DNA from: Streptomyces tauricus
GTDB lineage: Bacteria > Actinomycetota > Actinomycetes > Streptomycetales > Streptomycetaceae
DNA length: 64,000 bases
Direction: 5' to 3'
NCBI RefSeq assembly: GCF_014650955.1
Contig: NZ_BMVY01000002.1
Coordinates: 1-64,000 of the forward strand
The first letter of the stretch is position 1. Each line of letters starts with the position of its first letter. Positions 61,208-64,000 of this stretch are shown piece by piece. Under the pieces are notes generated by a model that did not search any database, was not told the DNA's origin, and saw only the letters and a list, made by a program, of their open reading frames with translations. The translations under genes were made by a program, and so were the position numbers.

Positions 61208-61674
61208 ACCCCCCGCACCCCTCCGAAGCGGCCGCCCTCCGGAGGGGTCACGGGTACGGCCGGATGAGGCTCACCCGCGCCATTCCCCGCGCCCCTTCGC
61301 GGCGGAACCCTCGGGCAGGATGGCAGGTGCAGCCCAGTGGAGGTTGCCCGCGCAGTTCCCCGCGCCCCTGAGGCGGACGGGCCTCCAGGCGGGATGCCAG
61401 GTGCGGCCCAGTAGGGGTTACCCGCGCCGTTCCCCGCGCCCCTGAAAGGCGGGGCTGCGCCCCGGCCTTTCATCCTCAGCCGCCCTGACACCCCACCAGT
61501 TCCCCGCGGCCCCATAGGGGCGCGGGGAACTGCGCAGCCAGCCATTACGGACCCGCAGCCAACATCCCGCCCAAGGCCCGCCCACCTCAGGGGCGCGGGG
61601 AACTGCGCGGACGGACCGCAGCGAAGAGGGCGCCGTCGGGTGACGGTGCCCTCTTCCCCGGGGCCGGGCGTCGG
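61208..61674. repeat. Intergenic block with five AGGGGCGCGGGGAAC repeats and terminators
   Basis: Minus copies at 61277-61296, 61350-61369 and 61424-61443; plus copies at 61516-61535 and 61589-61608; a partial minus copy at 61497-61514. A hairpin ACCCCTCCG/CGGAGGGGT (61216-61247) follows mrp. Another, GAAGAGGGC-CCGTC/GACGG-GCCCTCTTC (61623-61656), follows the leftward gene ending at 61675. No gene is seen in this 467-nt block. Confidence 0.78.
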
Positions 61675-62331
61675 CTACGCGTACGTGCTGATGTCCTTGA
61701 TCATGGCGAAAGCCACCCCGTACGCGCTCATCCCCCGCCCGTACGCCCCCACATGAACCCCTTCCTGCGTCGAGCCCGCAAGGACCCAGCCGAACTCGGA
61801 TTCTCTGTAGTGGAACGGCGTCGGCACCCCGTCCACGGGAAGGGACAGCGTCGACCAGTCGGACCCGTTCAGATCGTCCGCGAGGACCCACGCCGTCTCG
61901 GTCTGCTGGTCCAGCCAGTCGTCGCGCAGGGTGTGGTCCATCTGCCCGGGCCACGTGAAGGACAGCAGCCCCACTCCGGCGAGCCAGGCCGCGGAGGACA
62001 CCGAGGTGGCCTCCAGCAGCCCCGTGCCGTCGGCGCTGCGCCGCACGGGGTTGCCCGCGACGGTCACCACGACCGCGAATCGCTCCTTGTCCTCGGTGGA
62101 CTCACTGCGCACCGACGGCTCGTCACCGTGTCCGATCGAGCCGTGTTCGATGGCTCCGTCGGCCGCGGCGCCGACCTGCATCAGCCAGCGCGGCCCCGTG
62201 AACGCCTCGTCGAGGCCGTACCACGGGAAGGGCGCCAGCAGGTAGCCGTCGACCGTGCGCCGGGCGGAGGGGAGCTGTTGTCCACCCTCCGCAGCCGGCG
62301 CCTGCGCGCCTACCCGACTTGTCGTCTCCAT
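61675..62331 (-). CDS. Conserved hypothetical protein
   Basis: 218-aa protein (METTSRVGAQAPAAEGGQQL...). No domain recognised. The body looks globular (WYGLDEAFTGPRWLMQVGAAADGAIEHG, GLLSFTWPGQMDHTLRDDWLDQQTETAWVL) and ends GMSAYGVAFAMIKDISTYA. No signal peptide. The ATG at 62329-62331 follows AGGAGG by 12 nt. It is transcribed toward the repeat block and ends at a clear stem-loop. Confidence 0.75.
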   Translation of the reverse strand: METTSRVGAQAPAAEGGQQLPSARRTVDGYLLAPFPWYGLDEAFTGPRWLMQVGAAADGAIEHGSIGHGDEPSVRSESTEDKERFAVVVTVAGNPVRRSADGTGLLEATSVSSAAWLAGVGLLSFTWPGQMDHTLRDDWLDQQTETAWVLADDLNGSDWSTLSLPVDGVPTPFHYRESEFGWVLAGSTQEGVHVGAYGRGMSAYGVAFAMIKDISTYA

Positions 62332-62623
62332 CTGCCCGGACGCCTCCTCGCTCTCGTCGAACCGGATGGCCCGCCCCCCTTCGGGCGTCCGTCCGGTCCG
62401 CACAACAACTAGGCAGGATAGCCACAGCTCCGCCGCGGGCCGGAAAACCGGTCGGCACATGGCTCACATACGCACCTGATCCGGCGCATCCCGAACGGAT
62501 GGAACCCCAAGCGGAGTACGGGGAGACGGACGGCGTTCGACTGAAAGTGAAGCGCGTTCGGACGGCGGGCGCGCCGCCGGGACTTGTTCGCCCCAGGTCA
62601 CGTCAGGTCACGTCAAGGTGGCG

Positions 62624-63100
62624 TCAGGTGGCGTCCGCGTCGAACGGAGGGCGCTCGTCCGGCGCCGGCTTCTCGCGCTTCTTCGTCATGTCCACCGTGC
62701 CGCCGGTGGAGCCCGCGGACGGGGACGAGGACGAGGAGCCCGAGGACGAGGACGAGGACGAGGACGACGTCTCGGACTCGCGGCCGTGCACGGCGTCCGT
62801 GACCTCGGCCATCTCCTTCTTCAGGTCGAAGCCGTTACGGATCTCCTTGAGCCCCAGCTCGTCGTTGTCCAGCTGCTTGCGGATGAACGTCTTGGGGTTG
62901 AGGTCCTCGAACTCGAAGTCCTTGAACTCCGGGCCCAGCTCCTCGCGGATGTCCGCCTTGGCGCTCTCCGAGAACTCACGGATCTTGCGAATCGTCCGCG
63001 TGACGTCCTGGATCACCTTCGGGAGCTTCTCCGGGCCGAAGACGAGCACGGCAAGGACAACGAGCGTGACCAGCTCAAGCGGTCCTATGTCATTGAACAC
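62624..63100 (-). CDS. tatB: Twin-arginine translocase subunit TatB
   Basis: 158-aa TatB. N-terminal helix with the conserved hinge (FNDIGPLELVTLVVLAVLVFGPEKLPK), then the amphipathic helix (VIQDVTRTIRKIREFSESAKADIREEL) and an extended C-terminus. That end has a run of Ser residues and a basic/acidic tail. TatB recognises twin-arginine signal peptides with TatC. The GTG at 63098-63100 follows AAGGAG by 7 nt. Downstream of an HtrA gene in the same direction, as in the sigE-rseA-htrA-tatB locus of mycobacteria. Confidence 0.92.
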   Translation of the reverse strand: MFNDIGPLELVTLVVLAVLVFGPEKLPKVIQDVTRTIRKIREFSESAKADIREELGPEFKDFEFEDLNPKTFIRKQLDNDELGLKEIRNGFDLKKEMAEVTDAVHGRESETSSSSSSSSSGSSSSSPSAGSTGGTVDMTKKREKPAPDERPPFDADAT

Positions 63101-63406
63101 CTTGCAGCTCCTTGCGATGTCCTCGGCGCTCGGTAGTTCGTCCGTGGTCCGGGCCGGGTCCACGGTACCCGGCGTTCCTGTCCGACCGGTACTGTCCCGG
63201 GGCCCCGGACCGCGTGTACACGGCGGGTTTTCCCGGTTGTTTGCCTTGTGGCACAGGGGGCCGGGCCGTTTCCTGTGAACTTCCTGTCGGATTCGTGATC
63301 AGCCGTCCGCCCCCGCTTCCGACCCGGTTCATCCCCACGTACGCATCGGCCTTGTACACATCGCTCTCGTACGCATCGGTCTCGTACGCCTCGGTCGTCC
63401 GCCGTG
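63101..63406. other. Gap between htrA and tatB with short tandem repeats
   Basis: 306 nt without a clear gene. The left part holds the tatB ribosome binding site. Near 63340-63400 there are about four degenerate 15-18-nt units of the type GTACGCATCGGTCTC. They lie directly after the htrA stop and look like a decaying tandem repeat. No strong terminator was identified. Confidence 0.5.
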
Positions 63407-64000
63407 TCAGTTCCCGTCGGCCGAACCGAGGACGAGGGTCACCTTCCGCTCCTTGCCGTCCCGCTCCAGCGTCAGCTCCAACCGGTCGCCCGGCCGGTGG
63501 GACCGCGTCTTGACGATCAGCTCCTCACCGGAGCGCACCCGCTGCCCGTCGACCTCGGTGATGACGTCACCGGCCTTGATGCCGGCCCGGGCGCCGGGGC
63601 CACCGCTGGTGACGGCCGAGCCGCCGTCGTTGCCCTTGGCGCCGACGCGGGCGCCGTCGCCGGAGTACTCCATGTCCAGCGTCACGCCGATCACGGGATG
63701 GGTCGCCTTGCCCGTGTTGATGAGTTCCTCGGCGACGCGCCTGCCCTGATTGATGGGTATGGCGAAACCGAGGCCGATCGAACCGGACTGGCCGCTCTCC
63801 AGGTCGGAGCCGCTGTCCGCGGAGCGGATGGCGCTGTTGATGCCGATAACACGGGCCTTGGAGTCGACCAGGGGGCCGCCGGAGTTGCCGGGGTTTATCG
63901 GGGCGTCCGTCTGCAGCGCGTCCACGTACGAGATGTCGCTGCCGTCGCCCTCCTCGCCGCCCGCCGTGATGGGGCGCTCCTTGGCGCTGATGATGCCCGC
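63407..64000 (-). CDS. HtrA/DegP-like serine protease (C-terminal part; N-terminus beyond window)
   Basis: The visible 198 codons contain the catalytic Ser loop ([27 protein letters not shown], Ser codon near 63882) and a PDZ domain ([53 protein letters not shown]). The His and Asp of the triad and any membrane anchor lie to the right of the window. HtrA proteases degrade or refold envelope proteins under stress. The mycobacterial homologue is htrA (Rv1223), next to tatB, so sigE and its anti-sigma factor may follow just outside. Confidence 0.9.
   Translation of the reverse strand, partial: AGIISAKERPITAGGEEGDGSDISYVDALQTDAPINPGNSGGPLVDSKARVIGINSAIRSADSGSDLESGQSGSIGLGFAIPINQGRRVAEELINTGKATHPVIGVTLDMEYSGDGARVGAKGNDGGSAVTSGGPGARAGIKAGDVITEVDGQRVRSGEELIVKTRSHRPGDRLELTLERDGKERKVTLVLGSADGN

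Overview
The window is very GC-rich and densely coded. Its genes have GTG/ATG starts, GGAGG-type ribosome binding sites and low-complexity Ala/Gly/Pro/Arg-rich linkers. Gene content and order are those of a Streptomyces chromosome core region (established knowledge: whiB7/wblC, uvrD2, mrx1 and nudC adjoin in actinobacteria). The order also matches two loci of Mycobacterium tuberculosis recalled from memory: the whiB7-uvrD2-mrx1-nudC-adnBA-moeB-TetR-TB9.4-rhlE block and the corA-mgtE-like-DUF1003-mrp-tatB-htrA block. Here both lie in one 64 kb stretch.

Layout. 0-4.2 kb: a TerD-like fragment, a RWGSC/HELAH metallopeptidase, and an overlapping pair (ThiF-like protein, ABC1/UbiB-like kinase). 4.2-8.3 kb: wblC (whiB7 type) with a long 5' leader (WblC-type promoter, 104-codon upstream ORF, intrinsic attenuator), uvrD2, and mycoredoxin behind an exact sigma-R promoter. 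8.3-18.8 kb: nudC, an M20 dipeptidase, the AdnAB helicase-nuclease and an alkyltransferase-like protein. 18.9-26.4 kb: a YbhN-type membrane protein with a kinase-like middle, tandem secreted TAP-type lipoprotein peptidases, and moeZ behind a second sigma-R promoter. 26.5-31.8 kb: a compact leftward operon of a PelF-like glycosyltransferase, a large membrane protein, a 15-codon ORF, a sugar epimerase-like SDR and a spherulin-4/GH114-like protein. 32-38 kb: a dipeptide/oligopeptide ABC operon preceded by a leaderless Cys-containing leader peptide. 38-47 kb: DUF3152 metzincin-like protein, alpha/beta hydrolase, TetR regulator, DUF3107, ferritin-like protein and a DEAD-box helicase with a ten-repeat basic tail. 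47-54.6 kb: hydrolase, NYN protein, a 50-aa TTG-start protein behind a third exact sigma-R promoter, MarC, PHP, MFS and SUFU proteins. 54.5-64 kb: CorA, MgtE-N/CBS protein, DUF1003, Mrp, TatB and the C-terminal part of an HtrA protease.

How it fits together. Much of the window serves stress tolerance and genome upkeep: antibiotic-stress regulation (wblC), thiol homeostasis (three sigma-R promoters), double-strand break processing (AdnAB, UvrD2), NAD-cap/NADH turnover (NudC), Mg2+ handling (CorA, MgtE-N protein) and envelope export and quality control (TatB, HtrA).

Three cross-cutting patterns stand out. At least eight starts have a TANNNT box 6-7 nt upstream and look leaderless. Twenty copies of a short intergenic repeat (AGGGGCGCGGGGAACTGCGC, both orientations) occur between 43 and 62 kb, and I saw none before 43 kb. 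The best candidates for little-described biology are the PelF-like mini-operon, the sigma-R driven 50-aa protein, the leader peptide of the peptide transporter, and the ThiF-like/ABC1 pair beside wblC. No tRNA, rRNA, IS element or CRISPR array was seen.
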